37,937 nt of DNA from an uncultured Chlorobiaceae bacterium (GTDB taxonomy: Bacteria > Bacteroidota > Chlorobiia > Chlorobiales > Chlorobiaceae): NCBI GenBank assembly GCA_903940125.1, contig CAJAJL010000105.1:1-37937 (forward strand), read 5' to 3'. This document shows positions 9,289-17,640 of this stretch, one piece after another (the first letter of the stretch is position 1; each line of letters begins with the position of its first letter). Below the pieces are notes generated by a model. The model saw only the letters and a list, made by a program, of their open reading frames with translations, did no database searches and had not been told where the DNA came from. The translations under genes were made by a program, and so were the position numbers.

Positions 9289-9618
9289 TTATTCGCTTTT
9301 AAGCATTCTGTCAGTAAGCATGGTCAGAAAATCCCGGCGGGTCGATACAAACATATAGACATAAACACCCTGCACATCAACCTCATAGATGACTCTGGTT
9401 TGACCAACCAACCTCTGTCGAATCCCTTGCAAACCAAGCTTAATGGTCTCATCAGGAACAATACCGGCTAAAGGAAACTCCCCGATCTCCTTTAGAACCT
9501 CTTTGAATTTTAGCTCTGAGGATCTCCAGACCTCCACGCTAAATTTATGGGTAACATATTTTCTGATTTCACGATAATCATCTTTCGCACAATCCAGGAT
9601 ATAAACGGAATGCGCCAC
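9289..9618 (-). CDS. RelE/ParE-family toxin
   Basis: A 109-residue toxin of the RelE/ParE superfamily: N-terminal beta strand HSVYILDCAKDD, a two-helix segment to about residue 55, then the C-terminal sheet with GIRQRLVGQTRVIYEVD and VYVYMFVSTRRDF. The length and the basic sheet match ParE-like gyrase poisons or RelE-like ribonucleases; I cannot tell which. The start is GTG at 9618, and the antitoxin stop TAG shares its last base with this start (TAGTG), so translation is coupled. It is co-transcribed downstream of the Phd/YefM antitoxin gene. Confidence 0.85.
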   Translation of the reverse strand: MAHSVYILDCAKDDYREIRKYVTHKFSVEVWRSSELKFKEVLKEIGEFPLAGIVPDETIKLGLQGIRQRLVGQTRVIYEVDVQGVYVYMFVSTRRDFLTMLTDRMLKSE

Positions 9619-9884
9619 TATCCCTCCTTCTCCATTTCAGCAAAGAAATCCTCTGTACTCTGAAATTTCCCTTGTGAGATCTCTTTCCTGCCCATATTGA
9701 TGAGTTTCAGAAAAGCCATGGTTTCAATCTGTTCTTCGTACGTACGAATGTCCATGACAACAATTTTGGCTTCACCATTCTGTGTAACGATAAGCGGAGT
9801 GCGGTTCTCTTCAAAGTCTCTTACGATCTCGGCAGCATGGGACTTCAGGTAGGAAATCGGGCGAACCCTTTCTGATAGTTTCAT
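9618..9884 (-). CDS. Phd/YefM-family antitoxin
   Basis: An 88-residue antitoxin with the Phd/YefM N-terminal DNA-binding fold: VRPISYLKSHAAEIVRDF, then TPLIVTQNGEAKIVVMDIRTYEE, and an acidic C-terminal tail (FQSTEDFFAEMEKE) that would cover the toxin. The ATG at 9884 is preferred to an earlier frame opening at 9914 because an AGGAA ribosome site lies 6 bases upstream and the protein then starts just before the conserved domain. As in related pairs it probably represses its own operon; a 20-base palindrome at 9913-9932 lies just upstream. Confidence 0.88.
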   Translation of the reverse strand: MKLSERVRPISYLKSHAAEIVRDFEENRTPLIVTQNGEAKIVVMDIRTYEEQIETMAFLKLINMGRKEISQGKFQSTEDFFAEMEKEG

Positions 9885-9912
9885 TGTAGTTCCTGTTCGG
9901 ATGTTCGCATAC

Positions 9913-9932
9913 ATTTAGTCATAAAACTAAAT
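9913..9932 (-). promoter_or_regulatory. Operator-like palindrome of the toxin-antitoxin operon
   Basis: Perfect 7-bp inverted repeat ATTTAGT / ACTAAAT with a 6-base spacer, located 29 bases upstream of the antitoxin start codon in AT-rich DNA. Phd/YefM antitoxins bind such palindromes for autoregulation. The role is inferred from position and symmetry. Confidence 0.45.
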
Positions 9933-9997
9933 ATAGACCACATTCGGATTTTTCCATCTAACAATCGCCATGGAAATTTCTATAACGAGTACTACGC

Positions 9998-10028
9998 AAC
10001 AAGAGTCTGACACTGCCAGACTCTTGTT
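9998..10028 (-). terminator. Long perfect hairpin after aspS
   Basis: A 12-bp perfect stem (AACAAGAGTCTG / CAGACTCTTGTT) with 7-base loop lies 7 bases past the aspS stop. The minus-strand side lacks a long T-run (only TTG follows), whereas the plus side continues with TCTTGTATTTATTT. It may end aspS transcripts inefficiently or act in both directions. Confidence 0.55.
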
Positions 10029-10035
10029 CTTGTAT

Positions 10036-11856
10036 TTATTTCTTCTCTTCCGGTTTTTTGGGTAAATCGACCTTGAGATGCAGCTCACGAAGCTGTGCGG
10101 GGGTTACTTCCGAAGGTGAGGACATCATGAGATCCTGGGCCTGCTGGTTCATGGGGAAGGCAATAACTTCGCGAATGTTCTGCTCGTCCCGCAAAATCAT
10201 CACAAGGCGGTCAAGGCCGGGAGCTATGCCGCCGTGGGGTGGCGCTCCAAGTTTGAATGCCTCGATCATGTGACCAAATCGCTCGTCAACCTCTTCTTTG
10301 GAGTATCCGGCAATACCGAAAGCTTTGTACATGATATCGGGTCTATGGTTACGGATGGCTCCGCTTGACAGTTCGATGCCATTACAGACTATATCGTACT
10401 GATAGGCGAGAATATCGAGAGGAAGCATTGTTTCGAGCGCGTCCATCTCTCCCTGCGGCATTGAGAACGGGTTGTGTGAGAAGTCGATCTTTTTTGCTTC
10501 TTCGTTGTATTCATACATCGGGAAGTCAACAATCCAGCAAAACGAGAGTTCGTCTTTGTCAAGCGTAAAGAGATCAGCAAAATAGGTTCTCATACCTCCC
10601 ATTATTTTACAGGTTGGTTCCCATTTGCCTGCGCCGAAAAAGACTACGTCGCCAGTTTCAAGACCAAGCTGCTCTTTAAGACGTGTGAGATCGTCTTCAG
10701 AAAGAAACTTGACAACAGGACCTTTCGGGCCTTCCTCTCTGAACTGGATATACGCAAGACCTGCAGATCCGAGCTCCTTTGCCCGTTTTTCCGCCTTGTC
10801 GAAAAAAAGCCTCGATTCATTTGCCCGGCCTTTTAATACAAGAGCTTTAACGCAAGTTCCCTCTCTTGTATTATTTGCAAATACCTTGAATCCTGAGTCC
10901 ACGAAGAGTGAAGTTACATCACTGATTTCAAGGGGAATCCTCAGATCGGGCTTATCTGTCCCGAAACGGTTCATGACCTCTTTATAGCTGATCCTCGGGA
11001 AGGGAAACTGAGGAATCCTCTTGTTAGACATTGTGCGGGTAAGATGCTCAATCAGGCCTTCAAGAATGGAGAACAGATCATCCTGCTCAATAAATGCCAT
11101 TTCCATATCGAGCTGATAGAACTCCCCCGGACTGCGGTCGGCTCGTGCATCTTCATCTCTGAAACAGGGTGCTATCTGGAAGTAGCGGGGAAAACCCGAC
11201 ACCATAAGCAGCTGCTTGAACTGCTGGGGTGCCTGAGGCAGTGCATAAAATTTGCCCGGATGAAGACGGCTTGGAACCAGAAAGTCCCTTGCGCCTTCCG
11301 GAGAACTTGAGGTAAGAATCGGCGTCTGTATTTCAATAAATTCTTTCTCTTCAAGATAGCGACGGACAGCTGCCGTCAGTCGGCTGCGAAAAATAATATT
11401 CTCATGAATTTTTTCACGACGCAGATCAATAAAACGGTACTTCAAACGAAGTTCCTCTGAGGTCGGCACCTCATCAGCAACTGGAAAAGGTAACGGTTGC
11501 GCGTGACTTTCAATGGTGATCTTGTTGACCACAACCTCTATCCCGCCTGATGCCAATCGTGGATTGACTGCGCCCGGAGCGCGGCGGACAACGATGCCCT
11601 CAATTCTGATAACCGATTCCACATGCAGCTGTTCGGCTTTTACAAACAACTCTCGCTGTTCCGGCTGTATAACAAGCTGACTTATACCGGTATGATCCCT
11701 TAAATCTATAAAAATCAAACCACCATGATCTCTTTTTCTATGAACCCATCCTGCAAGCTTCACTGAGGTATTCTCAAGCTCCGGACTTAACAACCCGCAA
11801 TAATCAGAGCGGAACCGGTTTTTCAGAGTCTGCGTGCTCCATGCAGCTTTACTCAT
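10036..11856 (-). CDS. aspS: Aspartyl-tRNA synthetase
   Basis: Class II synthetase charging tRNA-Asp (possibly also tRNA-Asn; no discriminating feature checked). The 606 residues match the long bacterial form: N-terminal OB-fold anticodon-binding domain ([23 protein letters not shown]), motif 1 region, motif 2 ([28 protein letters not shown]), the bacterial GAD insertion in the middle, and motif 3 ([26 protein letters not shown]). It is 98 bases downstream of dnaX on the same strand and may be expressed from the same long transcript. A 12-bp hairpin follows its stop. Confidence 0.97.
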   Translation of the reverse strand: MSKAAWSTQTLKNRFRSDYCGLLSPELENTSVKLAGWVHRKRDHGGLIFIDLRDHTGISQLVIQPEQRELFVKAEQLHVESVIRIEGIVVRRAPGAVNPRLASGGIEVVVNKITIESHAQPLPFPVADEVPTSEELRLKYRFIDLRREKIHENIIFRSRLTAAVRRYLEEKEFIEIQTPILTSSSPEGARDFLVPSRLHPGKFYALPQAPQQFKQLLMVSGFPRYFQIAPCFRDEDARADRSPGEFYQLDMEMAFIEQDDLFSILEGLIEHLTRTMSNKRIPQFPFPRISYKEVMNRFGTDKPDLRIPLEISDVTSLFVDSGFKVFANNTREGTCVKALVLKGRANESRLFFDKAEKRAKELGSAGLAYIQFREEGPKGPVVKFLSEDDLTRLKEQLGLETGDVVFFGAGKWEPTCKIMGGMRTYFADLFTLDKDELSFCWIVDFPMYEYNEEAKKIDFSHNPFSMPQGEMDALETMLPLDILAYQYDIVCNGIELSSGAIRNHRPDIMYKAFGIAGYSKEEVDERFGHMIEAFKLGAPPHGGIAPGLDRLVMILRDEQNIREVIAFPMNQQAQDLMMSSPSEVTPAQLRELHLKVDLPKKPEEKK

Positions 11857-11954
11857 ATTATTCTATCGTCCTTTGGTATTGAAAAAAATTTAACCCCGCC
11901 TGAAAAAACTGAATATGTAGAATTTTTAATAATTTATGAAACCTCTTCAAGCAC

Positions 11955-13633
11955 TCAGTAAACCAGTTCGCCACCGAATTCCTTGATAATAAACCTTATG
12001 ACCTCATTGCTTTCAGCAAGTTCCTGAAAAATGGTAAAGAGTGTCTTCTCTTTTGTGCAGGCATCTTTCTCAGCATCATAGAGAATACGGAGCTTCAGGG
12101 GCAGTGCGTAAAACTCTGACACCTCCTTCTGTAGAATATCTATATCGAGCAGAAGCTCTTCATAGGAAAACTTTTTGCAACAGACAATGTCGAGTACTCC
12201 GCCTGGACTGCACGCTCCAAGTTCACAGGATTGAAGGTGGGTTGCCATGAAGTTCTGGGTTTTCCTGGAAATATGATCAAGAAACTGACGCCATTCAACC
12301 TTCAGAGTGTCCAGATCTGCAATCTTTTCGAGTGCAACCTCATTGCCATCATTAATTTTGCTTGTTGCCACACTGGCTCGAAGCTGCTGCACAGCTGAAT
12401 TTGATGCAAAACCTGAAAGTTTTTTCTGCCATGAACCAAGATCAAGATCCCCGGATACCGGCTGCTTTTTCAGTGGCTTGTCAGGGGCTTTTTTTTTTGA
12501 GGATCAGTGTGCACAATATCAATAAGCTTCAGAAGTGCAAGTTCGAAGCGGAACTGGTATTCGAACTGAAATTTCAGCTCTTTCTGGGTCAGCAGCAAAA
12601 AATCAACCATCTGCATAACCGAGAGTGGAGAAAAGTTGGCCGCATCATGCAGATAACGCTCACGTACAGCATCGGGGCGCTCAACAAGACGTGTAGAAGA
12701 AAGATTCTGCACTACCAGAAAATTTCTTAAATGTTCGATCAGTTTTTCAAGAAAATCCTGTTCATCATAACCATTTCTGATGACAAACTGCGCCACATCA
12801 AGCATCCCTGCAGGATTGTGCTCAGCAACTGCGTCAGTCACAGCAAACATCTGATCATCGTCAATATAGTTCAGCAGCTCGGCAACACCCTGATAACTGA
12901 TAGAACCTCCATAATCGTTCTCAGCTGAAAAGGCTATAACCTGATCCAGAATACTCTGAGCATCACGCATCGACCCCTGAGCCTTGCGGCCAATAAGCTG
13001 AAGAGCATCACCATCAACAGTAATATGCTCGGCATCACAAATAAGCTGAAGCTGACGCTGGATGTCCTCAAGTGGAATCCGCTTGAAGTTGAAACGCTGA
13101 CATCGGGAAGCAATGGTTGCCGGAATCTTGTGAAGTTCGGTGGTGGCAAAAATAAAAATGGCGTGCGGTGGCGGCTCCTCAAGGGTTTTGAGAAATGCAT
13201 TGAACGCTGCAATGGAAAGCATGTGTACCTCGTCGATAATATAGACACGGTACTTCCCTTTCTGCGGTCCATACCGGACATTCTCTCTCAGCATGCGGAT
13301 ATCATCAACACTGTTGTTGGAGGCCGCATCAAACTCCGCAATGTTGAAACTGGTGCCCGAATCAAAGTCTCTGCAGCTTTCGCATTCACCACAAGGTTCG
13401 GTGACCTGCTGCAGATAGTCAGGGTCTTCCATCATTTTCTGGCAGTTCACTGCTTTGGCAAAAACCCTTGCCGCGGTTGTCTTGCCAACTCCCCGTAATC
13501 CTGAAAATATATACCCATGTCCAACCCTTCCCATGCGAAGCGAGTTCTGGATTGTGCGGGTGACATGTTCCTGTGCGGTAATATCGGCAAACTTTGCGGG
13601 TCTGTATTTTCTGGCTATAACCTGATAACTCAT
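11955..13633 (-). CDS. dnaX: DNA polymerase III tau subunit, long product requiring a -1 frameshift
   Basis: Clamp-loader subunit of the replicative polymerase. The long product would use the zero frame from ATG 13633 through codon 382, slip -1 on the A10 run at 12498-12489, and continue from 12488 for 177 residues to TGA at 11957-11955, giving about 559 residues. The -1 extension starts with a Lys/Pro-rich linker. It then carries a domain containing KVEWRQFLDHI and ends ESNEVIRFIIKEFGGELV, which matches the typical ending of bacterial DnaX tau proteins. This region has no credible start or ribosome site of its own (only a GTG at 12392, inside the linker). The intact extension argues that slippage is real or that one A is missing in the assembly. 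It overlaps yihY by ATGA at its start. Confidence 0.75.
12470..13633 (-). CDS. dnaX: DNA polymerase III gamma-like subunit, zero-frame short product
   Basis: The zero-frame reading of dnaX, 387 residues. It has the Walker A GLRGVGKTTAAR, the zinc-binding cysteine set ending PCGECESC, Walker B with the DEVHMLS box, the sensor/arginine-finger stretch IPATIASRCQRFNF, and the oligomerisation domain (clamp-loader domains I-III). The frame ends nine codons after entering the A10 run: Gln-Lys-Lys-Lys-Pro-Leu-Thr-Ser-His-stop (TGA at 12472-12470). This is the size expected of gamma, which lacks the helicase- and polymerase-binding tau domains. Start ATG 13633 overlaps the yihY stop (ATGA), implying coupled translation. 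Confidence 0.9.
   Translation of the reverse strand: MSYQVIARKYRPAKFADITAQEHVTRTIQNSLRMGRVGHGYIFSGLRGVGKTTAARVFAKAVNCQKMMEDPDYLQQVTEPCGECESCRDFDSGTSFNIAEFDAASNNSVDDIRMLRENVRYGPQKGKYRVYIIDEVHMLSIAAFNAFLKTLEEPPPHAIFIFATTELHKIPATIASRCQRFNFKRIPLEDIQRQLQLICDAEHITVDGDALQLIGRKAQGSMRDAQSILDQVIAFSAENDYGGSISYQGVAELLNYIDDDQMFAVTDAVAEHNPAGMLDVAQFVIRNGYDEQDFLEKLIEHLRNFLVVQNLSSTRLVERPDAVRERYLHDAANFSPLSVMQMVDFLLLTQKELKFQFEYQFRFELALLKLIDIVHTDPQKKKPLTSH
12488..12498 (-). promoter_or_regulatory. Slippery site in dnaX (A10 followed by G)
   Basis: On the coding strand ten A residues are followed by G, read in zero frame as CAA AAA AAA AAG. It contains A-AAA-AAG in the right phase (12494-12488), the same heptamer used for -1 frameshifting in Escherichia coli dnaX. 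The long A-run would also allow transcriptional slippage, as known for Thermus dnaX. Just downstream a CCGG-TAT-CCGG element (near 12451-12461) and CCCC/GGGG stretches could form a stimulatory structure. No clear internal Shine-Dalgarno element is seen upstream. Confidence 0.65.
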
Positions 13634-14913
13634 AACTGCTCTTGATTAATGTCGTCCAACAATGTCGCAACGGGCATATTGAGGTTGTTTTTCAGGCAAT
13701 CCGACACTCCCCTGCTGATTGTTTCCAAATGTACGTTATTACCGTCTGAAATCAGTGATCCGTTTTCATCCCCGACAAACCCAGGCGGAATGATTGTATA
13801 GAGATCGTATATCGATAGGGTATAAAGATCGCGACTGACCGCCATATCACCATTTGCCGTAACATGTACTACATCGTTTTGAAGCAGAATATCAACAATT
13901 TTTCTTAAATCTGACGGCTGCAGCGAGTGAACCGTCTTCAAAATTTTCTTCATATTCATTGAACGACCACTCTTCTGACCATTCCATATTGAAGCCAGTA
14001 CTGCAAGAATCTCAGGAACACCCCGTATTGGATTGAATGATTCAACTCTCCCGCCAAGGGGTTTCAGAGCACCAAGGCAAAAAACAAATTCCGCCCCGGT
14101 CAACACGACTACCCAGCCGAGATAAATCCAGAAAAAAAGCATGGGAATCACCGATAATGCCCCGTAAATATGCTCAAACGTTGCAATATGAGTGATATAA
14201 AAGAGAAACCATATTTTTGAAAGTTCGAACATAACTGCAGCAAGGAACCCGCCGGACATTGCATGAACAAACCTGACCCGACGATTCGGCACAAGCATGT
14301 ACAGCAGAAAAAATGCAAAAATCGAATTAATGAAGGGAAGATAGGAGAGGAGACGGGTTTTCAGCTCGAGCAGCGGACCTTCGGTAAACACCGTATACCA
14401 GACGTATGAGCTTGCAGCAAGACTGCTGCCGATAAGCACCGGCCCAAGCGTCAGTACAGTCCAGTAGAGAGTAAAGCCCTGCAGCGCTTTTCGGGGAGCA
14501 TGCACCTCCCATATTTCATTCAGCGTATGGTCGACAGTCGAAATAAGAAAGAGCGCAATAATAAATAAAAACACCCCGCCAAGCAACGGAACACTGGCTG
14601 TCTTTTCAATAAAATCTGCAAGGTAGCGATTCAGCACTGCTCCCGTACCCGGCAGGAAATTCTGAACGAGAAAGTCCTCTATCGAACGCTTGAAAGGAGT
14701 AAAGACTGTAAAGACACTCAATATTGAAAGTATTACGGCAAGAACCGGCACAATTGAAAGCAGAGTCTGAAAAGCCAGAGACCCGGCTCCAAGAAATATC
14801 CTGTCATGAATAAAATTTTTCCAGAAAAAAGGGGCAAATGCGCGGATATACTGCGCCATATCAGAGCGGGTGCTGACTGCGTTTTTTTTTATTGTTTTTT
14901 CTGCCTCTTCCAT
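13630..14913 (-). CDS. YihY/BrkB-family inner-membrane protein
   Basis: A 427-residue protein. Residues 30-285 are the YihY/UPF0761 membrane domain (once misnamed ribonuclease BN) with about six membrane segments and the family's conserved DHTLNEIWEV, the Pro-rich SIVPVLAVILSI helix and FFWIYLGWVVVLTGAEF. After about residue 290 comes a soluble C-terminal region containing MNMKKILKTVHSLQPSDLRKIVDILLQNDVVHV, which looks like a winged-helix-type cytoplasmic extension seen in many members of this family. Biochemical role unknown; some members have been linked to membrane transport. The stop overlaps the dnaX start by ATGA, and the MFS gene ends 15 bases upstream, so the three genes form an operon. 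Confidence 0.88.
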   Translation of the reverse strand: MEEAEKTIKKNAVSTRSDMAQYIRAFAPFFWKNFIHDRIFLGAGSLAFQTLLSIVPVLAVILSILSVFTVFTPFKRSIEDFLVQNFLPGTGAVLNRYLADFIEKTASVPLLGGVFLFIIALFLISTVDHTLNEIWEVHAPRKALQGFTLYWTVLTLGPVLIGSSLAASSYVWYTVFTEGPLLELKTRLLSYLPFINSIFAFFLLYMLVPNRRVRFVHAMSGGFLAAVMFELSKIWFLFYITHIATFEHIYGALSVIPMLFFWIYLGWVVVLTGAEFVFCLGALKPLGGRVESFNPIRGVPEILAVLASIWNGQKSGRSMNMKKILKTVHSLQPSDLRKIVDILLQNDVVHVTANGDMAVSRDLYTLSIYDLYTIIPPGFVGDENGSLISDGNNVHLETISRGVSDCLKNNLNMPVATLLDDINQEQL

Positions 14914-14928
14914 AGTTCTCTTTTTTCT

Positions 14929-16191
14929 TCACTCTTCAGGGCAGTACTCGGTACCAGCAGATCTGACTCTTGTCATAAGCAGCAAACCAATGGTGAAAAA
15001 CATCAACAGCGATGCAAGTGCTGCTTTCTGACTGCCGGCATAGGCCGACACAAGACCAAACATAAGCGGACCGACTATGGCAGAAGCTTTACCGAAGGTG
15101 CCATCATAAAAACCAAAAAACTCGGTAACATGTTCTCTCGGTGTGAGTCTGGCCATCATGGATCTGGATGCAGCCTGGGATGACCCCATTGAAAGACCGG
15201 CAAGCATTCCTGTATAAAAAAACAACTCTTTCCTGTCCGCAAAAATTGCAGCTAATACAACAACAAACCAAATCAGGAGCGTAATGACAATAGTTCTTTT
15301 CGGCCCGATTTTATCGGTAACAAAACCAAAAATAATTGAACCGGCAATAGCCGTCGTCTGCACAAGCATAAAAAAGACAATCAGCTCTCCGGTAGTAAAA
15401 CCAAGGGTATTCTGTGCATAAATGGACGAGAAGGCTATAACGGTTAAAATAGCATCATTATAGAAAAAATAGGCGAGGAGAAAACGCACAAGATCAGGAT
15501 AGCTCATGATATGCCGAACCGTATGCTTCACCTCTTTTATTGAACTGCCAAGCGCAGCAAAGGAGATGGCCGGTCTCTCCTCTTTCTGCTGATCACGAAG
15601 CACAAGAAAAATCGGGGCTGCAAAGAGTGCAAAAAAAACTGCAGCAGCCAGAAAGCTTAACTGCACATTAGGTGCATTGGAGAGAACGATTCCTTTGTTC
15701 AGCAATGGCTTCGTCAGCAGAAGTATGGCAAACGCTCCAAGATACCCCATTGCAAAACCATATCCGGAGACTCTGCCTACACTCTTGTCTGTAGCGATTT
15801 CCTTAAGATAGGCGTCATAAAACACAAGGCCGCCCTCAAAACCTATGTTGGCAAGAACAAATAGAGCGACTGCGGCAACAGCCATTCCAGGACCGGACAG
15901 GGAAAGCAAAGCCGTTGCAATAACTGAAATCAGGGTAAAAACGAAAAGAAACCGTTTACGTTTTCCGGAATAATCAGCTGCAGCTCCAAGAACAGGAGAA
16001 ATAAGAGCAACAATCAGCATTGAAAGGCTGATGCTGAACCCCCATAACGCATCTCCCGATGGCTCACCGCTGCAAATAACATTTTTGAAGTAAAGGGGGA
16101 AGACAAAGGTAACCATTATAACGCTGAAGGAAGTGTTTGCAAAGTCAAAGAGCAACCAGGAAAACACTTTATGCTTCTGCGTCACAGGCAT
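14929..16191 (-). CDS. MFS transporter, UMF1/Atg22-like family
   Basis: A 420-residue polytopic membrane protein with about twelve predicted helices. The N-terminal FSWLLFDFANTSFSVIMVTFVFPLYF is the hallmark of the UMF1 (bacterial Atg22-like) branch of the major facilitator superfamily. The loop AADYSGKRKRFLF after helix 2 and VTDKIGPKRTIV in the second half are the MFS loop motifs. Substrate unknown; eukaryotic Atg22 exports amino acids from vacuoles, but bacterial members are largely uncharacterised. First gene of the run with yihY and dnaX; its promoter should lie in the AT-rich region after 16191. Confidence 0.85.
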   Translation of the reverse strand: MPVTQKHKVFSWLLFDFANTSFSVIMVTFVFPLYFKNVICSGEPSGDALWGFSISLSMLIVALISPVLGAAADYSGKRKRFLFVFTLISVIATALLSLSGPGMAVAAVALFVLANIGFEGGLVFYDAYLKEIATDKSVGRVSGYGFAMGYLGAFAILLLTKPLLNKGIVLSNAPNVQLSFLAAAVFFALFAAPIFLVLRDQQKEERPAISFAALGSSIKEVKHTVRHIMSYPDLVRFLLAYFFYNDAILTVIAFSSIYAQNTLGFTTGELIVFFMLVQTTAIAGSIIFGFVTDKIGPKRTIVITLLIWFVVVLAAIFADRKELFFYTGMLAGLSMGSSQAASRSMMARLTPREHVTEFFGFYDGTFGKASAIVGPLMFGLVSAYAGSQKAALASLLMFFTIGLLLMTRVRSAGTEYCPEE

Positions 16192-16282
16192 AACTTATTT
16201 ATATAAAGATTGATACGGACATTTTATTTTAACAATAACTCCTAAATAGGTATAAAAAGCAACATTCCCAATAAAAAATTAA

Positions 16283-16307
16283 GCCTCCCGATAACAAGTC
16301 GGGAGGC
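16283..16307 (-). terminator. Strong terminator downstream of the antitoxin-like gene
   Basis: Perfect 9-bp stem GCCTCCCGA / TCGGGAGGC with 7-base loop; on the minus strand it is followed by TTAATTTTTT. It lies 247 bases after the antitoxin stop (16554), so it ends transcription coming from the purQ side or from an unannotated short RNA in 16308-16553. Confidence 0.65.
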
Positions 16308-16373
16308 AACGAGGAGCGAAAAATAATAGAAGGTAGACCATCACTAACCGATTGGTTAAAAGTAATACATTTA

Positions 16374-16475
16374 ATGAGTCATTCTAACTCTTTCGTTATC
16401 GCTGCAGCTTTCGGGATTGCTTTTGCTGGTACTGGCTCTGCTTTGCATATCAAACCTGCGAAGTGTCAACAATAA
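16374..16475 (+). CDS. Possible 33-residue hydrophobic micro-protein
   Basis: An ATG-to-TAA frame of 33 codons within a 362-base interval (16192-16553) that otherwise holds only the terminator at 16283-16307. Residues 7-24 (FVIAAAFGIAFAGTGSAL) form a plausible small membrane helix, and the tail is Lys/Cys/Gln-rich. No good ribosome site is seen (AAAGTAA about 12 bases upstream), and no family is recognised. It is as likely to be chance as a gene. Confidence 0.2.
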   Translation: MSHSNSFVIAAAFGIAFAGTGSALHIKPAKCQQ

Positions 16476-16553
16476 CAGCTCCTTGTAAGAATCAGACCTT
16501 GTTTCTGCCATGATAACAGCTGAGTCGCGAGTGATGAAGGTGGCAACTTGCTT

Positions 16554-16757
16554 TTATTCTGTGCTCTTTTTACGAAGTGCACGCGCTCTGGTAGCGAGGG
16601 ATGCAACTGTCTCTTGTTGCCATTGGGTTTTGCGCCATTCGGTATAGTCAAACCGATCACGATTAATCAAAGCAATAAATCGTTCTGCTTCTACAGTGCC
16701 CAAAACTTCAATTAAAGCGCGAATGCCTTCAAATCGGATGTCTGTATCAGTCTTCAT
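16554..16757 (-). CDS. Antitoxin-like small protein paired with a PIN toxin remnant
   Basis: A 67-residue acidic-then-basic protein with segments TDIRFEGIRALIEVLGTVEAERFI and RDRFDYTEWRKTQW. From memory this pattern is found in short proteins adjoining PIN-domain toxin genes, so an antitoxin role is inferred. Start ATG 16757 is supported by GAGGAG 7-8 bases upstream; the frame opens earlier at 16778 without a ribosome site. The start lies inside the last codons of the PIN remnant (11-base overlap), so the two were translationally coupled. Because the toxin is truncated, this gene is probably an orphan. Confidence 0.6.
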   Translation of the reverse strand: MKTDTDIRFEGIRALIEVLGTVEAERFIALINRDRFDYTEWRKTQWQQETVASLATRARALRKKSTE

Positions 16758-16896
16758 TTGTTGTCTCCTCAAGAACACGAATAAAATCTACTGGATCGAC
16801 CAGATGCAGGTTATCGTGATTCGCCATTTTACGAAGCAGCGCTTTATCTGTTGTCAAAAAGTATTCAGCTTTTGCCAGAAATGGAATCAGGGGTAC
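16747..16896 (-). pseudogene. PIN-domain toxin, C-terminal remnant
   Basis: Forty-nine codons are open between an in-frame TAG at 16899-16897 and the stop TGA at 16749-16747. The peptide reads VPLIPFLAKAEYFLTTDKAL, then LHLVDPVDFIRVLEE, the usual last third of a PIN domain with the conserved TTD acidic residue. The N-terminal two thirds, with the first two catalytic Asp residues, are gone: the sequence joins directly to a short AT-rich stretch (16900-16922) before the purQ stop. No start codon remains, so the toxin is inactive. Confidence 0.65.
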
Positions 16897-16922
16897 CTAT
16901 ACCTATATAACACCACCAACCA

Positions 16923-17627
16923 TTACGATCCGACAATATGCTTGTAGAGCGATTCAAACAGTGGCCTTCCATCAAGAGAGCCGAGAAGCTTTTCGCTTGC
17001 TCTTTCCGGATGAGGCATCAGACCGAGCACATTACCCTGGCGATTAATAATGCCTGCAATATTTTTCAGCGAACCGTTGGGATTAGCTTCATCGGTTACT
17101 TCGCCCAATGAGTCGGTATATTTAAAAACAATCTGGTCGTGATCTTCAAGGCTTTCGATCACCTCAGAAGGGGCAAAGTAGTTCCCTTCTCCATGAGCGA
17201 TTGGAATGCTGAGAACGTCGCCCTCTTTATACTGGTCGGTAAAAATAGTGGCACAATTGACAGGCCGGATGTTTGTCTGACAACAGAGAAATTTTTTATC
17301 TCTGTTCCGGGAAAGAGCGCCTTCAAGCAGTCCGCTTTCAAGCAGTACCTGAAATCCATTGCAGATGCCAAGTACAGGAAAACCTTTGCGAGCGAACTCG
17401 ATAACCTCCTGCATGATAGGTGAAAAACGTGCAATTGAACCTGCTCGCAGATAGTCGCCGTAGGAAAAGCCGCCGGGGAGAATAATTGCCTGTGCCCCTT
17501 TAAGGTCATGCTCATTATGCCAGAGCATAACAGGCCTGACACCCTCAAAAGAAGCTACTGCATACTCAGTATCATGATCACAGTTTGAACCAGGGAAAAC
17601 AACAACGCCTACAAGTACATCAGCCAT
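16923..17627 (-). CDS. purQ: Phosphoribosylformylglycinamidine synthase, glutaminase subunit
   Basis: Provides ammonia from glutamine for the fourth step of de novo purine synthesis, working with PurS and PurL. The 234 residues form a class I glutamine amidotransferase: N-terminal [14 protein letters not shown], the nucleophile elbow [17 protein letters not shown] (Cys in ICNG), and the catalytic His/Glu pair in [12 protein letters not shown]. The length is typical. It lies 13 bases after purS. purL, the synthetase subunit, is not in the window. Confidence 0.96.
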   Translation of the reverse strand: MADVLVGVVVFPGSNCDHDTEYAVASFEGVRPVMLWHNEHDLKGAQAIILPGGFSYGDYLRAGSIARFSPIMQEVIEFARKGFPVLGICNGFQVLLESGLLEGALSRNRDKKFLCCQTNIRPVNCATIFTDQYKEGDVLSIPIAHGEGNYFAPSEVIESLEDHDQIVFKYTDSLGEVTDEANPNGSLKNIAGIINRQGNVLGLMPHPERASEKLLGSLDGRPLFESLYKHIVGS

Positions 17628-17640
17628 AGTTGAATGCTAT

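Noticed and set aside
11955-12392. Independent 145-residue gene starting at GTG 12392
   Set aside because: The frame is open upstream to the A10 run, the GTG lies in a linker without a ribosome site, and the content is a DnaX C-terminus; it is better read as the -1 extension of dnaX.
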